Origin: Acidimicrobiia bacterium | GTDB lineage: Bacteria > Actinomycetota > Acidimicrobiia > Acidimicrobiales > SKKL01 | Assembly: GCA_016649895.1 (NCBI GenBank) | Contig: JAENWR010000016.1 | Span: 1-46,120 of the forward strand | Length of the DNA stretch: 46,120 nucleotides | Direction: 5' to 3' | Shown here: positions 30,586 to 39,005 of the stretch, one piece after another | Position numbering within the stretch: the stretch's first letter is position 1 | Layout of the letters: the number at the start of each line of letters is the position of its first letter | The notes under the pieces: generated by a model | The model's input: only the letters and a program-made list of their open reading frames with translations | What the model was told of the DNA's origin: nothing | The model's database searches: none | Position numbers and translations under genes: made by a program

Positions 30586-31778
30586 CACGCCACCCCCGGC
30601 AAGCCGTCTATCCCGTGCGTGACCGCATGTGTGATCAACGCCTGCCGGTGCTCCTGTAGGAGCGAGATCTGGTCATCCAGCGCACGCTGGAGGTTGCGAC
30701 ATTGGTGGACGCCTGCGTTGAGACGCTCCACTGCTGCGGCTTGCGCATCGAGTGGCAGTAGAGGCACCCGGAACTCCGCGTAGCGAGAGGCCGAGACGTT
30801 CTCGATCGTGGCTTGGAAGGAAGCCTCCCGCACCTGGTCCCAGTAGTACTTCGATCTGGTGAAATGCATCATGTACTCGGGAAGTACACGCCGTCGGTCG
30901 GTCCGGACGCAGATGAGGTAGCCCGCGAAGCAGGCCGGCCCATCGCTATCCCGGTACAAGAAGGCCTTCCCTACGGTTGCGCCGCTTCGCGTAAGGAGAA
31001 GGTCGCCATCCCGGAGGATGTAGGGCTGCGCAACCTCTGGAGCGAGCGACCTGAAGGTGTCCGAGCGAAGGCCGCCTTCCGGCGTCATGTCCGTAGTTCG
31101 GATGTACCTCGGCCAGCCCCCTTCCGCGCTCATCCCCGGCTCTGCTGCCCCGTAGGCAAGTGGCGCTGCGAGCAGGTGCTTCAACCGCCACGAAACCCCT
31201 GAGGCGAACACATCATCCACGAGGGCGGTCAGCCTCTCGCCGAGTAGCACGCTCTGGTGGCGCTGCTCGGCGATGAGTTCGTCGATGCGGGAGGTCTCGG
31301 CGTCGGGGTAGTCGGCGATTCGCTGCTGCTCCTCCAGCCGATGGAGCACGATTGGGACCATGCCGAGATCCTCGGCGTTCAGGTGAGGTTGTGCTGCACG
31401 ATTCTTCGCAACCGCGATCGAGTGGGCTGCCACTTGTCCGAGCAATGAGTAAGCCAAGAAGCGGGGCTTGATGGCGCTCATTGGTGTGAGGCGGAGGTCA
31501 TAGCCTGGTGCAGATCCAGCCCATTGTTCGGTGACGAGAGCTGAGTCGCCGGTGTACGCGCCGCTTCTCACGACGAGTACCTCTCCGGCGTCTAGGAGCG
31601 GTGTTCGCTGAAGCGGAAGGTCCTCCGCCGCAGCAAAGATCAGATCCTTCGACACGATTCGCCCGCGCTCGATATTGGTCGCTCGAAGGATGGGTACCCC
31701 GGAATCGGTGAGCGGCGGTGGCTGACCCAGACCGTAGGTGATGCGAGCAATCCGTTTGAGGGGGACCGCCGCGCTCAC
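30585..31778 (-). CDS. hsdS: Type I restriction-modification specificity subunit HsdS
   Basis: A 397-aa full-length HsdS. Target-recognition domain 1 (PLKRIARITYGLGQPPPLTD, ATNIERGRIV, RAAQPHLNAEDL) is followed by the central conserved helix (LEEQQRIADYPDAETSRIDE, LIAEQ). Target-recognition domain 2 (WPRYIRTTDMTPEGGLRSDT, GDLLLTRSGATVGKAFLY) is followed by the distal helix (ALDDQISLLQEHRQALITHA). The GTG start overlaps the hsdM stop by 4 nt (GTGA). No frameshift is seen. It sets the bipartite DNA target for HsdM; the site cannot be predicted by eye. Confidence 0.92.
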   Translation of the reverse strand: MSAAVPLKRIARITYGLGQPPPLTDSGVPILRATNIERGRIVSKDLIFAAAEDLPLQRTPLLDAGEVLVVRSGAYTGDSALVTEQWAGSAPGYDLRLTPMSAIKPRFLAYSLLGQVAAHSIAVAKNRAAQPHLNAEDLGMVPIVLHRLEEQQRIADYPDAETSRIDELIAEQRHQSVLLGERLTALVDDVFASGVSWRLKHLLAAPLAYGAAEPGMSAEGGWPRYIRTTDMTPEGGLRSDTFRSLAPEVAQPYILRDGDLLLTRSGATVGKAFLYRDSDGPACFAGYLICVRTDRRRVLPEYMMHFTRSKYYWDQVREASFQATIENVSASRYAEFRVPLLPLDAQAAAVERLNAGVHQCRNLQRALDDQISLLQEHRQALITHAVTHGIDGLPGVA

Positions 31779-33840
31779 TCGGTCACCTCTGCGAGGAGCT
31801 TGAGGATGCGCTGCTGGCTGGCCCTGATGTGGGCGTCGATCTCGGCCAACGGACGGGGCGGGACGTACTTGTAGAAGTGCCGGGTGAACGGAACCTCGTA
31901 GCCCACCTTGGTCTTGGACTCGTCAACCCGTGCATCGGGCGCGTACGGGAGCACCTCCCGCTCGATGAACGCGTTGATGTCCTCGCTCAGCGGGATGCTC
32001 TCGGTGTCGCGCAGGTTGGGGTCCGGCTGCACGACGCCCTTGCGATCGGTGACGGGGTCACCATCGGGGTCGTGGACGGCGAGGTCGGCGAGGATCGCCT
32101 TGGCCTGCGGCTTGGTGACACCGAGTGCCCACGCGATGTCGCCGGTCGCACCCTCCTCCGATTCCCATCCCAGGTCGGTCCACACCGCGATCGCCTCGGG
32201 CACGAGCACCAGCTCGAGGTCCTCGATCGTGGCGGCGCTGGTTCCCTCGAGGTTGTCGAGCTCCCGCCTGATCACCTTCTGCATGTCGTCATCGAGCCTG
32301 GCGACGGTTCTACCGCTGAGGACCTTCGCGGAGGTCTCGGCGGTGACCTCGTAGCGGATCCGCAATGGTCGCTCGACCGTGATCTTGTGGTAGCCGAAGG
32401 CCTCGTTCGGCAGCACCTTCGACCGGTCGCCCTCGGTGAAGTCCTCGTAGAGAGCGGTGACCTCCGCGATGTGCTCGGGTGTCAGCTCGTTGCGCTTGTT
32501 CCCGAGGCTCTTGCGCATCTTGGAGTAGAGCTCTCGGGCGTCGATGAGCTGCACCTTGCCGTGGCGCTCGGGGCGCTTCCGGTTGGTGACCACCCAGACG
32601 TAGGTGCTGATGCCGGTGTTGTAGAAGAGCTGGTCGGGCAGCCCGATGATGGCGTCGAGCCAGTCGTTCTCGATGATCCAGCGGCGGATCTCGCTCATGC
32701 CGGAACCGGCGTCGCTGGAGAACAGCGGCGACCCGTTGAACACGACGGCGATCCGGCTGCCGCCGTCCTCGACCGGGCGCATCTTGGAGATGTCTGTTGG
32801 AGGAACAGGATCTGGCCGTCGGAGGTGGCGGGGAGTCCGGCGCCGAAGCGGCCGTCGAAGCCCTGGTTCGCGTGCTCCTTCTTGATCGCCTTCTCGATCG
32901 TCTTCCAGTCCTTGCCGTACGGCGGGTTGGCCAGCATGTAGTCGAACCGCTTGCCCTTGTGGCCGTCCTCGGTGAACGAATCACCGAACACGATCTCGGA
33001 CGCGTTCTGTCCCTTCAGGAACATGTCGGTGCGACACACCGCGTAGGACTCGGGCTGCAGCTCCTGGCCGAACAGGTGCAGGCGGGCCGAGGGGTTGATC
33101 TGGCGCAGGTGATCCTCGGCCACCGTGAGCATCCCGCCGGTGCCGCATGCCGGGTCGTACACGGTGAAGATCTTCGACGGGAGCTGGAGACGGTCGTCGT
33201 CGGCGAAGAGCACGTTCACCATCAGCTCGATCACCTCGCGCGGGGTGAAGTGCTCGCCGGCTTCCTCGTTCGAGAGGTCGGCGGTGACCCGGACGAGCTC
33301 CTCGTAGATGTAGCCCATCTCCAAGTTGGAGACGACGCTGGGGTGCAGGTCGATCTCGGCGAACTGCTGGACGACCATGTAGAGGATCTTGGCCTCGGCC
33401 ATCTTGTCGATCTGGTTCGGCAGACCGAACCTCACGAGGGCGTCGCGAGCGTTCGGCGAGAACCCCCGGACGTAGGCGTGGACGTTGCGACGGATGTTGT
33501 GCTGGTCGGCCAGCAGGCTGGCGAAGGTGAACTTGGAGGCGTTCCAGAACGGCTGCCCGGCCACGTGCGCCAACACGTCGGTCGCGGCATCCCACTTCGC
33601 CGGGCCCAGTTCATCGGCCTTGGCCACCACGCCCTTGGTGGGCTCGAGGACGCAGTCGAGGCGGCGGAGCACGCAGAACGGAAGGATCACGTCCTGGTAC
33701 TGGTGGCGCTTGTAGTGGTCGCGCAGGGTCTCCTTCACCGACCAGATGAAGTTCAGCTTCTCGCGCTGTCGAGCGCTCAGCTCGTGACGGGATCCGGCCG
33801 TCGACCCGTGATCGGTGTTGACGCTGGCCTGCTCTGCCAC
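31775..33840 (-). pseudogene. hsdM: Type I R-M methyltransferase HsdM, single frameshift
   Basis: GTG 33840 after GAGGA. The first 349 residues are a standard HsdM: FIWSVKETLRDHYKRHQYQD, the SAM-binding VYDPACGTGGM (about 228-237) and the catalytic YMLANPPYG (about 301-309). After SDGQILFLQQ, near 32793, the frame breaks. It resumes one frame over with SKMRPVEDGGSRIAVVFNGS and continues to LKLLAEVTE at 31775. A single-base indel explains it; all family blocks before and after are present (about 690 residues). It is either a phase or inactivating mutation or a base error. It is the first gene of the operon with hsdS, mntA, hepT and the hsdR remnant. Confidence 0.88.
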
Positions 33841-33945
33841 TGCTGGTCCTCACTTGCTCGGTTGCTCCCGCGCTTCGGCCAGTTCCGCATCGGCCGGCAG
33901 GGGACGATGTGGAGCCATCCAAGTCGATGTCCCCGCGCTCGTCCA

Positions 33946-34872
33946 TCAGAGGCGAACCAGCGGCGCGAAGAGCGCAGCGCGCTGCGCGTGGCGCGCACCG
34001 TCGTCGGGCCGCCCGCTGTCGATGTCGTAGAGCGCCCACTCGACGCATCGAGCCAGACCCCAGCCCGCCAGTCGCCCGGGGCCGAGGTCGAGGAGGTCGG
34101 CCAGGCGCTCGACACGGCCACGGACGACATCGAGGGGGTCGAGCTCGTCGAGCACCTCGCCCGACTGCAGGACCAGTTGCACCGGATCGAAGGCGGGGTC
34201 ACCCACCTGGGGCTTGGGGTCGATCGCCAGCCACCCACGCTGGTGCAGGAGCACGTTGCCGGGGTGCAGGTCGTGGTGGAGCACCACCTGCCGTGTTGCG
34301 GTCGTCGGCAGCGTCCGTAGCAGCTCGAGCGCGGTGTCCACCAGGTCCTGGGGGAGCGGTTCTCCGAGGCGCGCTTGGCGTTCGGCCACCAGGTCGGCGA
34401 ACCAACCGGCGACCTCGGCGAGCGACTCGAACGGGTGCCCGTCGGGTGCGGGCACCCAGGTCTGGCGCAGCACCCGGGCGCCGGCGTCGATGATGGCATC
34501 GGGGTCGCCGAGGAGGGTGAGGGGCGTCCCCGGCCGGCACCGCTCGATGAGCATCGCGTCCTCGTCGGGGGCGTGAGCCAGCAGCTCCACCGCGCCCTCG
34601 CCGCCCCAGGCGGTGAGCGCGGCTGCTTCATGCCGCGCCTCCCGGTGAGGGATCACGACCTTGGCCACGGCGTGGCCGCCGTCGGCCTGTCGGACCGGCG
34701 CCACCCACGCGGTGACACCGCCGGGCTCGAACGGCGCCAGGATCTCGATGTCCCAGAGATCGCTGAGCCGCTCGAGCCGGTTCGACAGCTCAGGGAGCCA
34801 CTTCGACGCGGTGTCGTCCTCCCAGCCCTCGATCGACGTGGCGAGCAGCGGCGGGATGCGGATGGGCGCCAT
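33946..34872 (-). CDS. APH(6)/hydroxyurea-resistance-type kinase
   Basis: A 308-aa aminoglycoside-phosphotransferase-fold protein. The Brenner-type catalytic loop is VVLHHDLHPGNVLL, the metal-binding segment is LAIDPKPQVGDPAFDPVQLV, and the N-lobe WVAPVRQADGGHAVAKVVIP supplies the ATP lysine. This matches the streptomycin 6-kinase/hydroxyurea kinase family (APH_6_hur). Actual resistance activity is not implied; many homologues act on unknown small molecules. The start MAPIRIPPLL at 34872 is chosen because the upstream reading is Ser/Pro-rich noise. The roughly 100 nt between this gene's stop and hsdM show nothing specific. Confidence 0.85.
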   Translation of the reverse strand: MAPIRIPPLLATSIEGWEDDTASKWLPELSNRLERLSDLWDIEILAPFEPGGVTAWVAPVRQADGGHAVAKVVIPHREARHEAAALTAWGGEGAVELLAHAPDEDAMLIERCRPGTPLTLLGDPDAIIDAGARVLRQTWVPAPDGHPFESLAEVAGWFADLVAERQARLGEPLPQDLVDTALELLRTLPTTATRQVVLHHDLHPGNVLLHQRGWLAIDPKPQVGDPAFDPVQLVLQSGEVLDELDPLDVVRGRVERLADLLDLGPGRLAGWGLARCVEWALYDIDSGRPDDGARHAQRAALFAPLVRL

Positions 34873-34897
34873 CGCGTCGACGCTACGCCCGGTCCGG

Positions 34898-36298
34898 TCA
34901 GATCGCCTCGGCCGGGGTCGGGGGATCGGTGAGCCGATCGATCTCGGCGTTGCGCCGCTCGCGTCGCCACCACCAGATGGCCCCGACCGGCACGATGACG
35001 ACGAGGAGGGGGATGACGAGGCCCAGTACAACGACGGCCACGGCCAGCGCCCACTGGAGGGCGCCGAACCCCGAGGCCAGGCTGTCGCCGAAGCCCGGCA
35101 GCGACTCGTCGGCGGTCACGGTGAGCTCCACCGGGGTGATGGGCGTCTCGACGCCGATGCGCAGGTGCGTGCCCAATTCGTCGACCGGCACCGCCGACAC
35201 ATCGGGGTGGGGCTGCTCGTCGGTGGCGGCGACGAACCGGGCCCACGCGGTGATGCTGTCGCCGGGTGCCAGCTCGTCGTCGGCTGCGAAGTCGACGATG
35301 GTGACATCGTCGGGGTCGAGGCCCAGGTTGTGGTCGCGCACCTCGAGCTCGGTGAGCGAGACGTTCCCCGAGTTCTCGATGGTGAGGCAGAGCACCATCT
35401 GGTCGCCCTCGTCGACCGTGAGCTCGTCGTCGCCCGGGCAGCGAGCCCCGTCGTCGTCGCCCACGTAGGTGCTGACCTCGATGTCCATCGACGGGGTGGC
35501 CTGGGGCTGGGTGATCGTCAGCGTGATGGTGGCGAGCGACACCTGGTCCTGCAGGGTGCGCAGCTGGCCCCGCATCTGTTCGAGCGAGGTCTCGCGCTGG
35601 AGCAGCTGGCCTTCGAGGGCCGCGACCGTCTCGAGGTTCGGTGCCTGGTCGAGCATCTGCCGCAGCCGCTCCACCGACACCTCGGTGCTGGCGATCTGGC
35701 TCTGCAGGTCGACCACCCGTTCGGTGACGTCGTCGGCGCTGATGTCCTGGCGGATCACCTCGCCGAGCCCGCCGAGCGCTTCGAGTGCCGGGCCGAAGCT
35801 CTCCGGCGTCACCTTGAACACGAGCACGGTGCGGGGCTGCGGATCCGTCGTCGTCTCCTGGCCGAACACCAGGCCACCGAGCGCGCTCACCCGCAGCTGT
35901 GCCTCGCGGCTGGCGGCGGCGACGTTGTCGGTCTGCAGCTCGACGGTGGCGGTGTAGACGATCGACCGACCGATGTCGGCCGGGGTCAACACCACGGGAG
36001 CGATGCCACCCGCCCCCGCCTCGTCCTGGTCCGCGGTGGGGGTCTCGCTGGACTCCTCGCCGGCCGTGCCCTCGGCCCCGCCCGAAGCCCGGCCGGCATC
36101 GCTGTCGGATGGAGCCCCTCCGTCGGAGCCCGAGCCGTCCCCGGCGTCTGTCGCCATCTCGGCCGAGTCGCTGTCGTCGCCGCCGGTCGAGCAGGCGCCG
36201 AGCAGGAGCAGCGTCGCAGCGGCCAGCGCCACGAGCAGACGCACCCCGCCACGCCGATGGCGTCCTCGTTCGCGTGATCGGGTGTCAGTGCTGGCCAT
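34898..36298 (-). CDS. DUF4349 lipoprotein with an inserted beta-rich domain
   Basis: A 466-aa protein. The signal peptide ends in a lipobox LLLGACSTGG (C36), followed by an acidic Ser/Gly linker. DUF4349 starts near residue 90 (VYTATVELQTDNVAAASREA) and includes a long coiled coil (VVDLQSQIASTEVSVERLRQ to EGQLLQRETSLEQMRGQLRT). Before the C-terminal membrane helix (WALAVAVVVLGLVIPLLVVI) there is an extra segment with two Cys (ARCPGDDELTVDEGDQMVLC, LTIENSGNVSLTELEVRDHN) resembling a DUF11/CARDB-like beta-sandwich. In most relatives the coiled coil runs straight to the membrane helix. The function is unknown; it is likely envelope-associated. Confidence 0.82.
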   Translation of the reverse strand: MASTDTRSRERGRHRRGGVRLLVALAAATLLLLGACSTGGDDSDSAEMATDAGDGSGSDGGAPSDSDAGRASGGAEGTAGEESSETPTADQDEAGAGGIAPVVLTPADIGRSIVYTATVELQTDNVAAASREAQLRVSALGGLVFGQETTTDPQPRTVLVFKVTPESFGPALEALGGLGEVIRQDISADDVTERVVDLQSQIASTEVSVERLRQMLDQAPNLETVAALEGQLLQRETSLEQMRGQLRTLQDQVSLATITLTITQPQATPSMDIEVSTYVGDDDGARCPGDDELTVDEGDQMVLCLTIENSGNVSLTELEVRDHNLGLDPDDVTIVDFAADDELAPGDSITAWARFVAATDEQPHPDVSAVPVDELGTHLRIGVETPITPVELTVTADESLPGFGDSLASGFGALQWALAVAVVVLGLVIPLLVVIVPVGAIWWWRRERRNAEIDRLTDPPTPAEAI

Positions 36299-36415
36299 CG
36301 GAACCGCCCCTTCGTCGTCGAGTGACCCTATGACGCCGGCCACACCCGTGTGGTTCCCGAACGTCGGCGGCGTCGGCTCCAGCATCGGCTGACGCGGTGT
36401 GCAAGTGTGCGGAGC

Positions 36416-37453
36416 ATGAAGATCGGAATGGGAATCAGCTACACCGGCGACCCGAAGGCGGCCGGCGATCGTGCCGCCGACCTCGAGAGCGCCGGTGTCG
36501 ACATGTTGTGGGTGGCCGAGCTCTACAGCTTCGACGCCGTGAGCATCCTCGGCTACCTCGCCGCACGCACCGAACGGGTGGAGCTCGCATCGGGCATCCT
36601 GCCGCTCTACTCCCGTAGCCCGTCGCTCATCGCCATGACCGCAGCCGGACTCGACGCCGTGTCCGGCGGCCGCTTCGTGCTCGGACTCGGCGCCTCCGGG
36701 CCCCAGGTCATCGAGGGCTGGCACGGCGTGCCCTACACCAAGCCCCTCACCGCGACCCGTGAGGTCATCGACATCTGCCGCAAGGTGTGGCGGCGCGAGG
36801 TCGTCGAGTACGACGGCGAGATCTACACGCTGCCGCTCCCGCCCGACCAGGGCACCGGGCTCGGCAAGCCGCTGAAGATCATCAACCACCCGGTGCGCGA
36901 CAACATCCCCATCTACCTGGCGAGCCTGGGCCCGAAGAACGTGCAGCTCACCGCCGAGATCGCCGACGGGTGGCTCCCGACCGTCTTCCACCCCGACAAG
37001 GCGCGCGACGTGTGGGGCCCCGACATCGACGCCGGCATGGCGAAGCGCGATGCGGCGCTCGGGCCGCTCGACATCGCCGTCGGCGGCACCGTCGCCATCT
37101 GCGACGAGGCCACGGCCCAGAAGCTCAAGGACGCCCTGCGGCCTGGCATCGCCCTCTACGTGGGTGGCATGGGTGCCAAGACCAAGAACTTCTACAACAA
37201 CACGTTCCGCAAGTACGGCTTCGAGGCCGAGGGCGAGGAGATCCAGGACCTGTTCCTCGGCGGCAAGAAGGCTGAAGCCGCGGCTGCGGTCCCCCAGGAG
37301 TACCTCGACGCCATCGCCATGGTTGGCGACGAGGGCAAGGTGCGCGAGCGCGTCCAGGCCTACGCCGACGCCGGGGTCACCCAGTTGCGCATCAACCCCG
37401 CCGGCGACGACAAGCTGGGCCTCATCGAGAAGATCAAGGCCTGGACCGACTAG
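36416..37453 (+). CDS. LLM-class F420-dependent oxidoreductase
   Basis: A 345-aa luciferase-like TIM barrel. It starts MKIGMGISYTGDPKAAGDRA; VDMLWVAELYSFDAVSILGY, ASGILPLYSRSPSLIAMTAA and GRFVLGLGASGPQVIEGWHG are F420/FMN-dependent monooxygenase-reductase signatures, and YLASLGPKNVQLTAEIADGW is the second flavin-side block. The substrate is unknown. The start at 36416 gives the usual N terminus. It is divergent from the DUF4349 gene and 19 nt upstream of the ketopantoate-reductase-like gene, probably in one operon. Confidence 0.9.
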   Translation: MKIGMGISYTGDPKAAGDRAADLESAGVDMLWVAELYSFDAVSILGYLAARTERVELASGILPLYSRSPSLIAMTAAGLDAVSGGRFVLGLGASGPQVIEGWHGVPYTKPLTATREVIDICRKVWRREVVEYDGEIYTLPLPPDQGTGLGKPLKIINHPVRDNIPIYLASLGPKNVQLTAEIADGWLPTVFHPDKARDVWGPDIDAGMAKRDAALGPLDIAVGGTVAICDEATAQKLKDALRPGIALYVGGMGAKTKNFYNNTFRKYGFEAEGEEIQDLFLGGKKAEAAAAVPQEYLDAIAMVGDEGKVRERVQAYADAGVTQLRINPAGDDKLGLIEKIKAWTD

Positions 37454-37472
37454 CGGCGGCGAGGAGCGCGCG

Positions 37473-38438
37473 ATGCGGTTCGTCGTCTACGGAGCGGGTG
37501 CGGTCGGTGGGGTGGTGGCCGGGCGGCTCTACGAGAACGGCTACGACGTCACCTTTATCGCCCGGGGCGAGCACCTGAGGGTCATCCAGTCCGTCGGCCT
37601 GCGGGTCGACTCGCCTGGCGGCAGCGTCACGCTGTCGATCCCCGCGGCCTCGGGCCCGGCCGCCATCGAGTGGGCGGGCGACGAGGTCGTGTTGCTCGCG
37701 GTGAAGGGGCAGGACACGGTGGCAGCGCTGGTCGCCCTGCGGGATGCGGCGCCGCCGACGATCGCCGTGGTCTGCCTCCAGAACGGGGTGGCCAACGAGC
37801 GCGAGGCGCTGCGCCGGTTCGAGCGGGTCTACGCCGTGCCGGTGATGTCGCCCACCGGGCACCTCGAGCCGGGCGTCGTGCAGGCATGGGCGCACCCCGT
37901 GGCCGGCATCTTCGACATCGGCCGGTACCCGGCCGGCATCGACGCCACCACCGAGGCGTTCGCCGCTGCGTTCATGGCGTCGGGGATGGAGTCGGCGCCG
38001 AGGGCCGACATCATGCGCTGGAAGCATCGCAAGTTGCTCATGAACCTCGGCAACTCGGTGCAGGCGCTGTTCGGGCGGGCCGACGGAGCCAGTGGCATCA
38101 CCGCGGCCGCCCAGGCCGAGGGCGAGGCGGTGTTCGCCGCCGCGGGCATCGACGTGGCGACGGGGGACGAGGACCGCGAGCGCCGGGGCGACATCCTCCA
38201 GATCGGCAGCATCGCCGGGGCCCGCCGTGGCGGCGGCTCCACCTGGCAGAGCCTCGCCCGGCACCAGGGCAGCGTCGAGACCGATCTGCTCAACGGCGAG
38301 ATCGTCCTGCTGGGGCGCCTGCACGGCGTGCCCGCCCCGGTGAACGAGCGGCTGCAGCGGTGGATGGCCGCCGCCAACCTTGCCGGCGTCGAACCCGCCT
38401 CGGCCGACCTGTCCGCCTTCCTCGCCGAGGGTGCCTGA
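37473..38438 (+). CDS. Ketopantoate reductase (PanE/ApbA) family protein
   Basis: A 321-aa NADPH-dependent reductase. The Rossmann motif is FVVYGAGAVGGVVAGRLYEN; AVKGQDTVAALVAL, VCLQNGVANEREALRRF and the catalytic-lysine segment DIMRWKHRKLLMNLGN are family-like, as is STWQSLARHQGSVETDLLNG near the C terminus. PanE proper makes pantoate for CoA; many PanE-like enzymes reduce other 2-oxoacids, so I give no symbol. RBS GAGGAG precedes ATG 37473. Its stop overlaps the next gene's ATG (TGATG). Confidence 0.88.
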   Translation: MRFVVYGAGAVGGVVAGRLYENGYDVTFIARGEHLRVIQSVGLRVDSPGGSVTLSIPAASGPAAIEWAGDEVVLLAVKGQDTVAALVALRDAAPPTIAVVCLQNGVANEREALRRFERVYAVPVMSPTGHLEPGVVQAWAHPVAGIFDIGRYPAGIDATTEAFAAAFMASGMESAPRADIMRWKHRKLLMNLGNSVQALFGRADGASGITAAAQAEGEAVFAAAGIDVATGDEDRERRGDILQIGSIAGARRGGGSTWQSLARHQGSVETDLLNGEIVLLGRLHGVPAPVNERLQRWMAAANLAGVEPASADLSAFLAEGA

Positions 38439-38910
38439 TGGCCGCTGGCTCGCTCGCCTGTTCGTTCTGCACCTCGGTGCCGTCGGCGTGGTGGATGCCG
38501 GACGTCAAGGTCGCCATCGCCGCATCGATCGTGACCGGGTTCGTCGTCGCCGTCGGGGCGGCGTTCACATCGGGCCGACGCGAGGCCGCGCTGAACGCGG
38601 TGGCCGTGGCACTACTGCTGGTGCTCCCTGCTGCGGGGATCCTCGAGGGTATGGGCACCCAGGTCGATGGCGTCGTGATGGCCGTCCCGGTCGACTCGGA
38701 CGACGGGGCGTGGCGGGTCCGCTACACATCCGCCTTTCCTGTCCCACGGATCTCGCGCAGGGCTGCCGCGAGGCCGCGTCGACCCGGCGCACCGCATCGA
38801 TCGCGCTGGCTCTCGTCGGGGGACTGATGGTGGTCGGCGGGCTGGCCGCCGCGGTGCCACGTCCGCGGAAGGACCACTCGACGGCTGCGCCCCTGCCCAC
38901 GCCGGTCTGA
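38438..38910 (+). pseudogene. Small multi-pass membrane protein, probable single-base frameshift
   Basis: ATG 38438 overlaps the upstream stop. The first frame encodes two membrane helices (VAIAASIVTGFVVAVGAAF; ALNAVAVALLLVLPAAGIL) and then reads GAWRVRYTSAF. Beyond that the frame becomes Arg/Pro-rich and stops at 38827. The neighbouring frame reads SCPTDLAQGCREAASTRRTA, then SIALALVGGLMVVGGLAAAV, a third helix, ending TPV at 38910. A lost T in the run at about 38738 (CCTTTCC) would restore one 157-residue protein with periplasmic Cys residues. It is either a real mutation or a base error. I recognise no family. Confidence 0.6.
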
Positions 38911-38925
38911 CCGGCGCATCGCGCG

Positions 38926-38994
38926 GACGCGACGAGAGGCTCCGCTGTCGCGTCTCGTACGAGTTCGGGCCGATGTGCGACCCCAACTCGTACG
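38926..38994. terminator. Two hairpins in a convergent gene junction
   Basis: GACGCGAC (38926-38933) pairs with GTCGCGTC (38947-38954). CGTACGAGTTCGGG (38956-38969) pairs with CCCCAACTCGTACG (38981-38994) at 13 of 14 positions with an 11-nt loop. They lie between the ends of the membrane-protein gene and the LLM gene, consistent with a bidirectional terminator. The second hairpin shares the GAGTTCGGG/CAACTC edge with the other intergenic hairpin elements. Confidence 0.65.
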
Positions 38995-39005
38995 TGAGGA
39001 CCCGG

